From: Streptomyces virginiae
GTDB lineage: Bacteria; Actinomycetota; Actinomycetes; Streptomycetales; Streptomycetaceae
NCBI RefSeq assembly: GCF_000720455.1
Contig: NZ_JOAK01000006.1
Location: 62,001-126,000 of the forward strand
Length of the DNA stretch: 64,000 nt
Reading direction: 5' to 3'
In this document: positions 7,229 through 16,057 of the stretch, piece after piece
Position numbering within the stretch: position 1 is the first letter of the stretch
Layout of the letters: each line of letters begins with the position of its first letter
Notes under the pieces: model-generated
Databases searched by the model: none
Told to the model about the DNA's origin: nothing
Seen by the model: only the letters and a program-made list of their open reading frames with translations
Translations under genes and position numbers: made by a program

Positions 7229-9313
7229 ATGCATGAGGAGATGCCGCTGCAGGACCTGATCAGCAGCGCCGCCCAGGACGCCGGCGGGTGGCTGGGCGCC
7301 CTGCCGGTGGCGCTCGTGGCCACGAGCGGCGACGGGATGATCGTGCGGTGGAACCACGGCGCGCAGGAGCTGCTGGGCTACGACCCGCCCCAGGTGATCG
7401 GACGGCACATCGCCGACCTCCTCCACCCCGGCGCCGATCGCAGTCTGGGCCGTTCCCTGTGGGAGACGGCCGCGACCGGCCGCGGGGTGATGGGTACGGT
7501 CACCGCCTGGCACCGCAACGGTCATCCGCTGGAACTGGAGATCTGGGCCTGCCCGGTACCCGATCGCCGGCACGGCGCGTCGGCCGTGCTGGTGTTCGCC
7601 GCGGACGCGCACGCGGCTCGCCGGATCCGGGGGGCCTCGGCGGTGTGGGACGGCCTGTTCGCCCGCTCGCCCGTCGGGATCGCCGTCCTGGACACGCAGC
7701 TGCGGTTCCTGCAGGTCAATCCGGCGCTGGAGGCGATGAACGGTCTGACGGAGTCGGCCCATGTCGGCAGGCGTCTGGCGGAGGTGCTGCCGGAGGTGAA
7801 CGCGGGCGAGATGGAGGAGGCCATGCGGCAGGTGCTGGAGACCGGCGAGCCGGTCCTCAACCGCCTGCGCACCGGCCGGACCCCCGCCGACCCGGACCAC
7901 GACCACGTGTGGGCGTGCTCGTACGTACGGGCCGAGGACCCCGGCGGTCAGCCGATCGGTGTGATCGCCTCCCTGCTCGACATCACCACGCAGCAGCGCG
8001 ACCACTCCGAGGCCGAGGCGGGGCGGCGCCGGCTCGCCCTGCTCACGGAGGCCAGCTCCCGCATCGGCGCCAGCCTCGACCTCGAACGCACCGCGCAGGA
8101 GCTGGCCGACCTGTCCGTCCCGCACCTGGCGAGTGCCGTCACCGTGGACGTCCTGGACTCGCTCGCGTGCGGGAACGAACCGGGGATGGGGCTGACCGGG
8201 GGCGTCGCGCTGCGCCGTCTGGGCAAGGCCCCGCTGGCCGGCACGGCGATCACGCAGATCCTGGCGCCGCTGGGCAGGACCCTCACCTTCCCCGCGACCG
8301 CCCCGTACACCCAGGCCCTCGCGGCCCGTCAGCCCTACCTGGTCGCCCACCTCGACGCCATGACGGTCGCCTCGGCCTCCCGGCACACGCCCCGGCCCGC
8401 GCAGCTCATAGAGGCGGGCGTGCACTCGTTCCTGATGGTCCCGCTCATCGCGCGGGGTCTCGTCCTCGGTGTGGCCTCCTTCTTCCGCACCCGGCCCTTC
8501 GAGCCGTTCGGTTCCGACGACGTCACCCTCGCCGGCGAGCTCGCCGCCCGGGCCGCCATCAGCATCGACAACGCCCGCCTCTACCACCACGAGCACGAGA
8601 CCGCGGTCGTACTGCAGCGCAGCATGCTGCCGCAGCACGTCACACCGCCCCCGGGCATCGAGATCGCCCACCGGTACCTGCCGGCCAGCGACGTCAACGA
8701 GGTCGGCGGGGACTGGTACGACGTGGTCCCCCTCACCGGAGGCAGGGCCGGCCTGCTCATGGGCGACGTGATGGGGCACGGCATCGCGGCCGCCGCGGTC
8801 ATGGGGCGCCTCTCCGCGACCGTCCGCGCCCTGGCACGGCTCGACATGCCGCCGGCCGCGCTGCTCCACCAGCTGGAGGCGACCCTCGCGGACCTCGCGG
8901 AGCCGATGCTCGCCACGTTCCTGTACGTGGTGTGCGACCCGGCGACCGGCCACTGCACGGTCACGCGCGCCGGTCACCCGCCGCCCGCCGTGGCCGAGCC
9001 CGACGGCACCGTCTACCTGGTCAAGACGCCGCCCGGTGCGCCGCTGGGTGTCGGCGGGGTCACCTTCACCACCACCGACATCACCCTGCCGCAGGGCAGC
9101 CTGCTCGTCCTGTACACCGACGGGCTGATCGAGGCCCGCAACCGTGACATCGACGAGCGCCTGGGCGAGCTGACCGGCCTCCTCACGGAGCCCCTCCAGC
9201 CTCTCGACCACCTGTGCGACTCGCTGATCGCCCACCTCGTCCCGGCGTCCGCCGACGACGACATCGCCCTGCTGACGGCCCGCATCGGCACGAACCACCG
9301 CAGCGGCCGCTGA
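7229..9313 (+). CDS. PAS/GAF SpoIIE-type PP2C protein phosphatase
   Basis: A 694-residue cytoplasmic sensor phosphatase. Domain order: PAS (about 22-125; IVRWNHGAQELLGY), second PAS (about 138-255; GIAVLDTQLRFLQVNPALEAMNG), GAF (about 270-445) and a C-terminal SpoIIE/RsbU phosphatase (about 470-690). Metal-binding motifs are intact: GGDWYD, GDVMGHG, LYTDG and DDDIALL. Enzymes of this type dephosphorylate STAS-domain anti-anti-sigma factors in partner-switching circuits. Start ATG 7229 has GGAAGGAG ten bases upstream. It is one of three such phosphatases in this window (also 13241 and 53301), and a STAS/anti-sigma/sigma set lies at 30-32 kb, though no physical linkage shows which partner is the substrate. 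Confidence 0.92.
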   Translation: MHEEMPLQDLISSAAQDAGGWLGALPVALVATSGDGMIVRWNHGAQELLGYDPPQVIGRHIADLLHPGADRSLGRSLWETAATGRGVMGTVTAWHRNGHPLELEIWACPVPDRRHGASAVLVFAADAHAARRIRGASAVWDGLFARSPVGIAVLDTQLRFLQVNPALEAMNGLTESAHVGRRLAEVLPEVNAGEMEEAMRQVLETGEPVLNRLRTGRTPADPDHDHVWACSYVRAEDPGGQPIGVIASLLDITTQQRDHSEAEAGRRRLALLTEASSRIGASLDLERTAQELADLSVPHLASAVTVDVLDSLACGNEPGMGLTGGVALRRLGKAPLAGTAITQILAPLGRTLTFPATAPYTQALAARQPYLVAHLDAMTVASASRHTPRPAQLIEAGVHSFLMVPLIARGLVLGVASFFRTRPFEPFGSDDVTLAGELAARAAISIDNARLYHHEHETAVVLQRSMLPQHVTPPPGIEIAHRYLPASDVNEVGGDWYDVVPLTGGRAGLLMGDVMGHGIAAAAVMGRLSATVRALARLDMPPAALLHQLEATLADLAEPMLATFLYVVCDPATGHCTVTRAGHPPPAVAEPDGTVYLVKTPPGAPLGVGGVTFTTTDITLPQGSLLVLYTDGLIEARNRDIDERLGELTGLLTEPLQPLDHLCDSLIAHLVPASADDDIALLTARIGTNHRSGR

Positions 9314-9349
9314 GTCGTGCGCCGGATGCGGATTCCGGCGGCTGTGGCG

Positions 9350-10348
9350 TCAGGCCCTGCGGTCGGATGCGTCGAAGCGGGCCAGGGCGAGGGCGCCGGC
9401 GTGGAGGGAGTCCTCCAGGGCGCGCTGCACGGCCCCGTCCAGGCCGCCCAGCGCCTGGGCGACCTCCTCGGTGGCGTCCCGTGCGATCTCGGCCGCCACG
9501 TCCCCCGGCGGGGTCCGGGGTCCCAGCTTGCTGACCGCCGACGCGGCGCGGGCCGGGGTGAGCAGGCCGGTGCCGTGGGCGAGCAGCCAGCCGGGGACGC
9601 CCGCGGCGCCTTCGGCCGGTGCCTGGTAGGGGCGCGCGCCGTCGAACCGTTCGTCCTCGGCGAAGGCGGGCTGCTTGGCCTTGGCCATGGGCCGGGCGTG
9701 CCCCCGGGACTCCCCCGCGGGTTTGACGACGAGGCCCTCGGCGAGGTTCTCGGGCAGGACCGGCAGACCGAGCAGGCCGGGCAGCCGGGTCGGGAAGAGC
9801 GCGGGCAGCTCCTGGAGCCGTGCGAGCGGCCCCTCGGCGAGCAGCGGCACGCAGAGCAGGCCCGCCGACTGCGCCGCCGCGCGCAGGGCACGGTCGGCGA
9901 CCCAGCACGGGCCGTCCTCGTCGGTGACGGTCGCGTCGAAGGGCAGCCAGATCAGATCGGGGGCGTACCAGACGCCGGTCTGTACGGCCGCCGCGCCCGG
10001 CACGGCCGGGACGTCGGGGTGGGGGTAGCGGCCGCCGGCCAGTTCGCCGTACACGGTCACGACCGCCGTCTGCGGCGCGCCGGTGGCCTCCCGCAGGGCC
10101 TGTGCGCAGCGGGTCGCCGCGACGGCCAGGGCGGGCCATATCCGGCCGACGCCGAAGAAGTCGTCGAGTCCGCCGTCGCCGAGCAGCTCGCGCCGCTTGG
10201 CGGGGTGGGCGCCCGCCGCGTCGCAGACGACGGCGAAGTTCGCGCCGTGGATCTTCTCGTGGGCCACCCAGGTCCGGCCGCGGGCCTCGCCCAGCCGGGT
10301 GTTCGCGGGGATCTTGGGATAGGGGGACCAGCCGGGTTCACGGTGCAC
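9350..10348 (-). CDS. T4 Rnl2-family RNA ligase
   Basis: A 332-residue ATP-dependent RNA ligase that by family would seal 3'-OH/5'-phosphate RNA ends. Nucleotidyltransferase motifs in order: I, EKIHGANF with nucleophile Lys32; Ia, KRR at 51-53; III, YGELAG with Glu102; IV, EGLVVKP with Glu204; V, KAKQPAF with Lys223/Lys225. WVAHEKIHG is almost the same as the WVAREKIHG I recall from phage T4 Rnl2, and the C-terminal VSKLGPRTP segment resembles the Rnl2-specific C-terminal domain. GTG 10348 is chosen because homology begins just after it; a start at 10447 would add 33 unrelated residues. No Shine-Dalgarno is evident. It lies 158 bp downstream of a STAND ATPase on the same strand. Confidence 0.88.
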   Translation of the reverse strand: MHREPGWSPYPKIPANTRLGEARGRTWVAHEKIHGANFAVVCDAAGAHPAKRRELLGDGGLDDFFGVGRIWPALAVAATRCAQALREATGAPQTAVVTVYGELAGGRYPHPDVPAVPGAAAVQTGVWYAPDLIWLPFDATVTDEDGPCWVADRALRAAAQSAGLLCVPLLAEGPLARLQELPALFPTRLPGLLGLPVLPENLAEGLVVKPAGESRGHARPMAKAKQPAFAEDERFDGARPYQAPAEGAAGVPGWLLAHGTGLLTPARAASAVSKLGPRTPPGDVAAEIARDATEEVAQALGGLDGAVQRALEDSLHAGALALARFDASDRRA

Positions 10349-10506
10349 CGGGCGATGGTAGCGATCACGCCCCGCGCCGAGCAGGCCTTTTACGGGCACG
10401 ACACTCGCAGCCGTGGACCCCACCACCGCTGCGCTCACGCAATGCAACGCTGATTAGAGAGTGTTGCTTGTCCCTTGGCGGCGGCTCGGGGATACAAGGG
10501 GCCTCC

Positions 10507-13023
10507 TCAACCGCCACCGGCTGCGACGTTCCTGCGCCGCAGCCGGTGCCACCACCGGCTCTGGGGCCGTTGGGTGGACATGGCCAGCGCTGTCTCCAGC
10601 GCGTTGCGGGTGCTCAAGGTGTGCGTGTGCTCGGCGCCCAGGATGCGGACGAGGTCATCGAGGGTTCGGCGCAGCAGGTCTATCGCCTCGCCCTGCTCAC
10701 CTGCACTGGTCAAAGCGAGAGCGAGGTTGTGGCGACTGGCAAGGGTATCCGGGTGTTCGGGGCCCAGGACGCGAGTGCGGTCCTCCAGAGTCTGCCGGTG
10801 CATGCGCACTGCTTGTGCGTGTTCGCCCAGCCCGTCCAGCGCGAGACCGAGGCTGTCCCGGCTGGCCAGTGTGTGCGGATGCCCGTCGCCCAGAATGCGG
10901 GCGTGGTCGTTGAGCGCCTGCCGCAGCAGCCGTATCGCTTCCGTCTGCTGCCCCGCCCTGGTCAGGGCGCTGGCGAGGTTGTGGCGGCTGAGCAGGGTGA
11001 GGTGGTGCTCGGGGCCCAGTACCCGGATGCGGTCCTCCAGGGTGCTCCGGTGGATGCGCGCTGCTTGTGCGTGCTCGCCCGTCCCGTCGAGCGCGAGACC
11101 GAGGCTGTCCCGGCTGGCCAGGGTGTGCGGATGCTGGGGGCCCAGGACACGGGTTCGGTCGTTGAGGGTCTGCCGCAGCAGGCCCACCGCCTCGGCATGC
11201 CCACCCGTCCCGTCCACGGCGCATGCGAGGTCGTTGCGGCTGGTCAAGGTATCGGGGTGCACGGGGCCCAGGACGCGGGCGCGGTCCTCCAGGGTCTGCC
11301 TGAGCAGACGTATTGCCTCGGCCGGCTCTCCCATTCCGAACAGGGCATTGCCCAGGTTGTTGCGGCTGGTCAAGGTGTCGGGGTGCTCGGGGCCCAGCAG
11401 GCGGGTCTCGACGTCGAGGACCCGTTCGTGCAGCAGGCGCGCCGCACCGAAAGCGCCGGCCTCCTGCAGCACCTGCGCCAGGGTGTTGAGAGTGGTGCGG
11501 TGGTGCGTGGCGGTGCTCGGGTCCGCGTAGTCGAGCAGCAGCGGCAGGTGGGGGGCGAGGAGCACGGCTGCGGGCCAACCAGCGCGCCCGCGCTGGTTGG
11601 CCTCGTGCACAGCCGTGGTCAGCCGCTCGGCAAGAGCCCGGTGCCACACGGCGAGATCGGAGGTCTCGGCCGTGAGGGCGACAGCGTTGATCTCTCGGAT
11701 CAGGGGGTGCAGCACCACCTGCGCCCCCTCACTGCTGCCCGGCGCCGGGCCGGTGCTGCCGGGAGAGTGGGGCAGGCCGAGGAGACCGTAGCGGTGCAGG
11801 CCGGCGAACGCGGCCTCCAGGGCCGCCGCGGTGACGTCGTGTCCGGTGACGACGGACAGCAGGTCCGGGGTGATCAGCGACAGTGGGACGGGGGCTTGAG
11901 CCAGCAGGGCCAGCAGTCGCAACAAGGGGCGGGCCAAAGCGTCGCCCTCCCCGGCGAGCTGGTCCAAGGACACCTCCCAGGTGTGCCGCACCACGGCGCG
12001 GGCGACCTGCGGATGGGAGGCATGAGGGTGCGCGGCTCCCAACAAGGACCGCAGTTCCTGGTCCAGGGCCTGGCGGTAGGCGGCAAAGGTGCGGTAGCGG
12101 CTGGTGGGTCCGGCCAGATAGGTGCCGGCCGCGTGCAACGCCAGTGGCAGCCCGCCCAGTCGCGCCGCCAGCTCCCGGGCCTGCTCGGCGGTGCCGGCCA
12201 CGGGAGCAGCGTCCAGCAGGACCTGCCCCGCGGGTCGCGCCGGAAGCGGCTCCAGTGGCAGCAGCTGTGCGCACGGACCCCAGGTCTGCTCGCTGCCGTC
12301 CCGGCTGGTCACCACCAGCAGGCCCCGGCCGTGAGGACGGATCCAGCCGCGATACTCGGCCACCGGTTCCCCTGCCGGGCCGATCTCGTGCGGCTCGTCG
12401 GCGTTGTCCACCACCAGCAGCCACCGCCGCACCCGGCCCAACTGTCGCCAGACCACATCCGGCAGGCTCGCCCGCCCCGCTCGCGCGGCCTCCAGCTCTG
12501 CCTCTGGCAGGCCGCAGGCCAGCGCCGTCTCCACCATCTGCTGCGCCAGCTCGGCACCGTCGCGCCAGCGCACCCAGAACACTCGCCAGCCCGCCGCCTC
12601 GGCCTGGGCGGCCAGTTGCGCGGCCACCGTCGTCTTGCCCATCCCGCCGACCGCGCACAGCACCGCGAACCGGCCTTGTGGCCGCCGAAGCATGCCTGCC
12701 AGCACGGCGAGTTCTCCCTCACGCCCCCGCACGCGCTGCACATGCGGGGGACGTAACGAAGCGTGACGGCCTCGGGCCAGTCGGCTCACCGGTGCCGGCC
12801 GCGCCGGGGGCCTTGGTGCGGCATCCAGATGCCGGCTCCACAGCAACAGCCCGATGCTGACCACCACCAGCACGGCGAACACCGGCCAGATCACCCACGC
12901 CTGCGCCGCCCAGCCAGGCACCGCGTCACTGGCGTAGTTGGTCACGGGCCCCAGCAGGGCCGCCACCAATGCGGCCCCTCCCGTTACCGCCGACCCGGCC
13001 CCCGCACCCCGTCCACGCCCCAC
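10507..13023 (-). CDS. Membrane-anchored NB-ARC/TPR STAND ATPase
   Basis: 838 residues. N-terminal residues 10-62 hold two hydrophobic segments (the second around WVIWPVFAVLVVVSIGLLLW). A STAND/NB-ARC ATPase follows at about 95-370: P-loop AVGGMGKTTVA, Walker B WLLVVDNADEP, sensor LLVVTSRD, and GLPLAL. Next come a winged-helix/linker part and seven 42-residue tetratricopeptide repeats (about 529-818) of the kinesin-light-chain type (LLRQTLxDRxRVLGPxHPxTL). Such proteins are NLR-like switches: ligand binding by the repeats drives nucleotide-dependent oligomerisation. No separate effector domain is visible, so the membrane segments or a partner may act. GTG 13023 is the start. An Rnl2-type RNA ligase lies directly downstream on the same strand. 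Confidence 0.85.
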   Translation of the reverse strand: MGRGRGAGAGSAVTGGAALVAALLGPVTNYASDAVPGWAAQAWVIWPVFAVLVVVSIGLLLWSRHLDAAPRPPARPAPVSRLARGRHASLRPPHVQRVRGREGELAVLAGMLRRPQGRFAVLCAVGGMGKTTVAAQLAAQAEAAGWRVFWVRWRDGAELAQQMVETALACGLPEAELEAARAGRASLPDVVWRQLGRVRRWLLVVDNADEPHEIGPAGEPVAEYRGWIRPHGRGLLVVTSRDGSEQTWGPCAQLLPLEPLPARPAGQVLLDAAPVAGTAEQARELAARLGGLPLALHAAGTYLAGPTSRYRTFAAYRQALDQELRSLLGAAHPHASHPQVARAVVRHTWEVSLDQLAGEGDALARPLLRLLALLAQAPVPLSLITPDLLSVVTGHDVTAAALEAAFAGLHRYGLLGLPHSPGSTGPAPGSSEGAQVVLHPLIREINAVALTAETSDLAVWHRALAERLTTAVHEANQRGRAGWPAAVLLAPHLPLLLDYADPSTATHHRTTLNTLAQVLQEAGAFGAARLLHERVLDVETRLLGPEHPDTLTSRNNLGNALFGMGEPAEAIRLLRQTLEDRARVLGPVHPDTLTSRNDLACAVDGTGGHAEAVGLLRQTLNDRTRVLGPQHPHTLASRDSLGLALDGTGEHAQAARIHRSTLEDRIRVLGPEHHLTLLSRHNLASALTRAGQQTEAIRLLRQALNDHARILGDGHPHTLASRDSLGLALDGLGEHAQAVRMHRQTLEDRTRVLGPEHPDTLASRHNLALALTSAGEQGEAIDLLRRTLDDLVRILGAEHTHTLSTRNALETALAMSTQRPQSRWWHRLRRRNVAAGGG
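10570..11439 (-). repeat. Coding repeat array (seven TPR units, 126-bp period)
   Basis: Seven in-frame units of about 126 bp encode the TPRs of the STAND ATPase. Units 3-4 (10933-11184) and 5-6 (10681-10932) form two adjacent 252-bp super-repeats that are far more alike than other pairs; for example GCTTGTGC occurs at 11063 and at 10811, exactly 252 bp apart, in both cases inside long matching stretches. This indicates a recent tandem duplication of a two-TPR block. Confidence 0.8.
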
Positions 13024-13240
13024 GGTCTGCCACCCCCGTCCACCGTCACCAGGATGTTCCCGCCTGGATCACGTCCGTGGAAGGGTGCGGGTGGTCACGG
13101 CGCGGGCAGCGGTGTTGCTCCGGTTCAGCGGCCGGATGCCGAGCCTGCTGCTTGAACGCCGTCATCCGCCGCGCGGCGCGGCCCGGGCACCAGGGGTCGA
13201 CGACCTGCTCTCCGAACGGGCACCCCCTGAGGGTGCGCCG

Positions 13241-16012
13241 TCACAGGGGGTCGACGTCCAGGAAGGCCGAGAGGACGGCCTCGCCGCCGGGGGTGCCCGG
13301 CAGGGCCAGTTCCGCCCAGATGACCTTGCCGTCGGGCGTGTAGCGGGTGCCCCAGTGCTCGCTGAGCTGCGCGACCAGGAACAGTCCGCGCCCGCCCTCG
13401 TCCGTGGTGGCGGCGTACCGCAGGTGGGGGGCGGTGCTGCTGCCGTCCCACACCTCGCAGGTCAGGTTGTGGTCGCGCAGGAGCCGTACCCGCACCGGCT
13501 CGCTTCCGTGCCGCAGGGCGTTCGTGATCAGTTCGCTGAGGATCAGTTCCGCGGCGAAGCCGAGTTCCGTCAGGTCCCATTCGTCGAGCTTCTTGGCGGC
13601 GACGCTGCGCATGGCGCCGACCGCGCTCGGTTCGAAGGGCACGTCCCACTGGGCGACCCGGTCCGGGCCGAGGGTCCGGGTCCGGGCGATGAGCAGGGCC
13701 ACGTCGTCGGTCGGCCGGGCGGGGAGCATCATGTCGAGGACGGCCCGGCAGCTGTCGTGGGGGTCGCGGTCGGGGTGGCTCAGCGCCGCCCGGAGCAGTT
13801 CCAGGCCCTCGCCGATGTCCCGGGTGCGTTCCTCCACCAGCCCGTCGGTGTAGAGGACCAGCTGGCTGCCTTCGGCCAGCTCCAGTTCCGCGGTCTCGAA
13901 CGGCATGCCTCCCAGGCCCAGCGGCGGTCCTGCGGGCAGCTCGACGATCTCGGTGCTGCCGTCGGGGGCGACCACGAGCGGGGGCAGGTGCCCGGCCCGG
14001 GCCATGGTGCAGCGCTGGGACACCGGGTCGTAGACGGCGTACAGGCAGGTGGCGCCCAGGACACCGCCGCCGTCCGCGTCGTCGGCGTCCCCGTTGTGGT
14101 CGTGGTCGATGCGCTGTACGAGGTCGTCCAGGCGGGCGAGGATCTCGTCGGGCGGCAGGTCGAGGGAGGAGAAGTTGTGGACCGCGGTGCGCAGCCGGCC
14201 CATGGTGGCGGCGGCGTGCAGGCCGTGTCCGACGACGTCGCCGACGACCAGGGCGACGCGGCTGCCGGGGAGCGGGATCACGTCGAACCAGTCGCCGCCG
14301 ACTCCCGACTGGGCGGGCAGGTAGAAGTGCGCGACGTCCATGGCGCTCTGCTCGGGCAGGGCGCGCGGCAGCAGGCTGCGCTGGAGCGTGACGGCGAGGG
14401 CGTGTTCGCGGGTGTAGCGGCGGGCGTTGTCCATGCTGACCGCCGCGCGGGCGACGAGTTCCTCGGCGAGGGACAGCTCGTCCTCGTCGAAGGGCTCGTG
14501 TTTCTGCGACCGCCAGAAGTTGACCACGCCGAGGACGACGCCCCGGGCCATGAGGGGGGCCGCGATGAGCGAGTGGATGCCGTAGTCGACGATGGCGCGG
14601 GCGCGCGGCGGGTCCTGGGCCTGCCAGCCGGGTGCCTGGGACAGGTCGGGTACGAGTTCGGCCCGGCCGGTGCCGTAGCCGCGGGCCTGCGGGGTGGACG
14701 GCAGGAAGTCGATCAGCCGGCCGACGGGGTAGAGCGGGTGGTCGGAGCGGATGCCGCTGATCGCGGTGCGCCGCATGTCGGCGCCCGGGGCGGGCTCGTC
14801 GCCGTCGATGACCTGGTCGGCGAGGTCGACGGTGACGAAGTCCGCGAAGCGGGGTACGGCGACGGCGGCGAGCTCCTCGGCGGTGCGGACCACGTCGAGG
14901 GTGGTGCCGATGTCGCCGCCGGCGTCGTACAGCAGCTTGAGGCGCCTGCGGGCGGTCTCGGCCCGCGTGGTGAGGATCTGCATCTCGGTGGAGTCGCGGA
15001 TGGTGACCGCCGCGCCCTCGGGCCGGCCGCGGGGGTGGGTGGGCCGCTGGTTGACGACGAGCAGGCGGTCGCCGGAGCCGATCACCTCGTCGGTGGCCTC
15101 GCGGCCGGAGAGCAGCAGGTCGGCCATCCGGCGCTCCAGGCCGGGGACGTCGCCGATGTGGCGGCCGTCCGCGTCGTCGGGCAGGCCGAGGAGGCGCTTG
15201 GCCTCGTCGTTGGCGAGCAGTAGCTTCCCTTCACCGTCGGTGATCAGGACGCCTTCGCGGACCGCGTGGAGCACCGCGTCGTGGTGCTCGTACATGCGGG
15301 TCATCTCCTGCGTGCCCAGCCCGTGGGTCTGGCGGCGCAGGCGCCTGCTGATCAGCCAGGTGCCCACCGTGGCGAGGGCCATGCCGGTGGCGATGGCCAG
15401 GAGGATGACGGGGAGCTGGCGGTCGACGACGCCGGTGACGTTCTTGACGGTGAGGCCCGCCGAGACGAGGGCGACGACCTTGCCGTCGGGGTCCTTGACC
15501 GGGACGACCGCCTGGATCTCCTTGCCGAGCGGGCCCTGGACGCTCTCGGTGAGGACGTTCCCGGCGAGGGAGGGTTTGATCGTGCCGACGAAGCGTTTCC
15601 CGATGCGGTCCGGCTGGGGGTGGGTGTAACGGATGCCGTTGGTGTCCATCACCACGATGAAGTCGACGCCGGCGGCCTTGCGCGTCTCCTCCGCGAGGGG
15701 TTGCAGGACCGCGGAGGGGTCGGAGGTCTTCAGCGCGGGCTGGAGGCCCAGGGAGTGCGCGAAGGTCTCGGCGACGGACACCGACCGGTTGCGTGCCTCG
15801 CGGTCGATGTCGTGCCGCGACTGGAGCACGAGGGCCAGGAGCGCTCCGGCGGCGAGCAACACCACGATCGCCACCTGGAGGACGAATACCTGGCCGGCGA
15901 CGCTCCTGAAGCGGTTGCCTAGAGGTGACCGCACCGACGTGCCCGGCACGGGTGGCGAGGAATGGTCACGAACCCAGTTGTAGCACTTCCGGGCCTCCAT
16001 GGCTCCCGGCAT
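13241..16012 (-). CDS. Cache/PAS/GAF SpoIIE phosphatase with HATPase domain
   Basis: About 923 residues, membrane sensor with phosphatase and kinase-like ends. A first transmembrane helix (about 40-65) and a second (about 200-222; PVILLAIATGMALATVGTWL) flank an extracytoplasmic CitA/DcuS-like Cache domain (DFIVVMDTNGIRYTHP, GKRFVGTI, AVVPVKDPDGKVVALVSAG). Then come PAS (about 240-330), GAF (350-530), SpoIIE PP2C (555-775; GGDWFD, GDVVGHG, LYTDG, TDDVALL) and a C-terminal RsbW-like HATPase (790-910; ELITNALRHG). It may both dephosphorylate and phosphorylate, or sequester, partner-switch proteins. The start is uncertain: ATG 16012, ATG 16000 and GTG 15934 are all possible and none has a strong ribosome site. 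Confidence 0.88.
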   Translation of the reverse strand: MPGAMEARKCYNWVRDHSSPPVPGTSVRSPLGNRFRSVAGQVFVLQVAIVVLLAAGALLALVLQSRHDIDREARNRSVSVAETFAHSLGLQPALKTSDPSAVLQPLAEETRKAAGVDFIVVMDTNGIRYTHPQPDRIGKRFVGTIKPSLAGNVLTESVQGPLGKEIQAVVPVKDPDGKVVALVSAGLTVKNVTGVVDRQLPVILLAIATGMALATVGTWLISRRLRRQTHGLGTQEMTRMYEHHDAVLHAVREGVLITDGEGKLLLANDEAKRLLGLPDDADGRHIGDVPGLERRMADLLLSGREATDEVIGSGDRLLVVNQRPTHPRGRPEGAAVTIRDSTEMQILTTRAETARRRLKLLYDAGGDIGTTLDVVRTAEELAAVAVPRFADFVTVDLADQVIDGDEPAPGADMRRTAISGIRSDHPLYPVGRLIDFLPSTPQARGYGTGRAELVPDLSQAPGWQAQDPPRARAIVDYGIHSLIAAPLMARGVVLGVVNFWRSQKHEPFDEDELSLAEELVARAAVSMDNARRYTREHALAVTLQRSLLPRALPEQSAMDVAHFYLPAQSGVGGDWFDVIPLPGSRVALVVGDVVGHGLHAAATMGRLRTAVHNFSSLDLPPDEILARLDDLVQRIDHDHNGDADDADGGGVLGATCLYAVYDPVSQRCTMARAGHLPPLVVAPDGSTEIVELPAGPPLGLGGMPFETAELELAEGSQLVLYTDGLVEERTRDIGEGLELLRAALSHPDRDPHDSCRAVLDMMLPARPTDDVALLIARTRTLGPDRVAQWDVPFEPSAVGAMRSVAAKKLDEWDLTELGFAAELILSELITNALRHGSEPVRVRLLRDHNLTCEVWDGSSTAPHLRYAATTDEGGRGLFLVAQLSEHWGTRYTPDGKVIWAELALPGTPGGEAVLSAFLDVDPL

Positions 16013-16057
16013 GCACAATTCGCGCCGGGAGTGTCACGCCCCGTTCCCCGCCGTCGC

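Noticed and set aside
6611..9298. 895-codon open frame antisense to the PAS/GAF phosphatase
   Set aside because: Composition is Gly/Arg/Val-rich with no motif, and the opposite strand encodes a complete conserved enzyme; it is a GC-rich shadow frame.
10570..11439. Regular DNA repeats resembling a CRISPR-like array
   Set aside because: The 126-bp period matches 42-residue TPR units in frame; there are no short direct repeats with unique spacers.
12938..15223. 761-codon plus-strand frame over the Cache/SpoIIE gene
   Set aside because: It is antisense to an intact conserved protein and shows no domain; a typical high-GC artefact.
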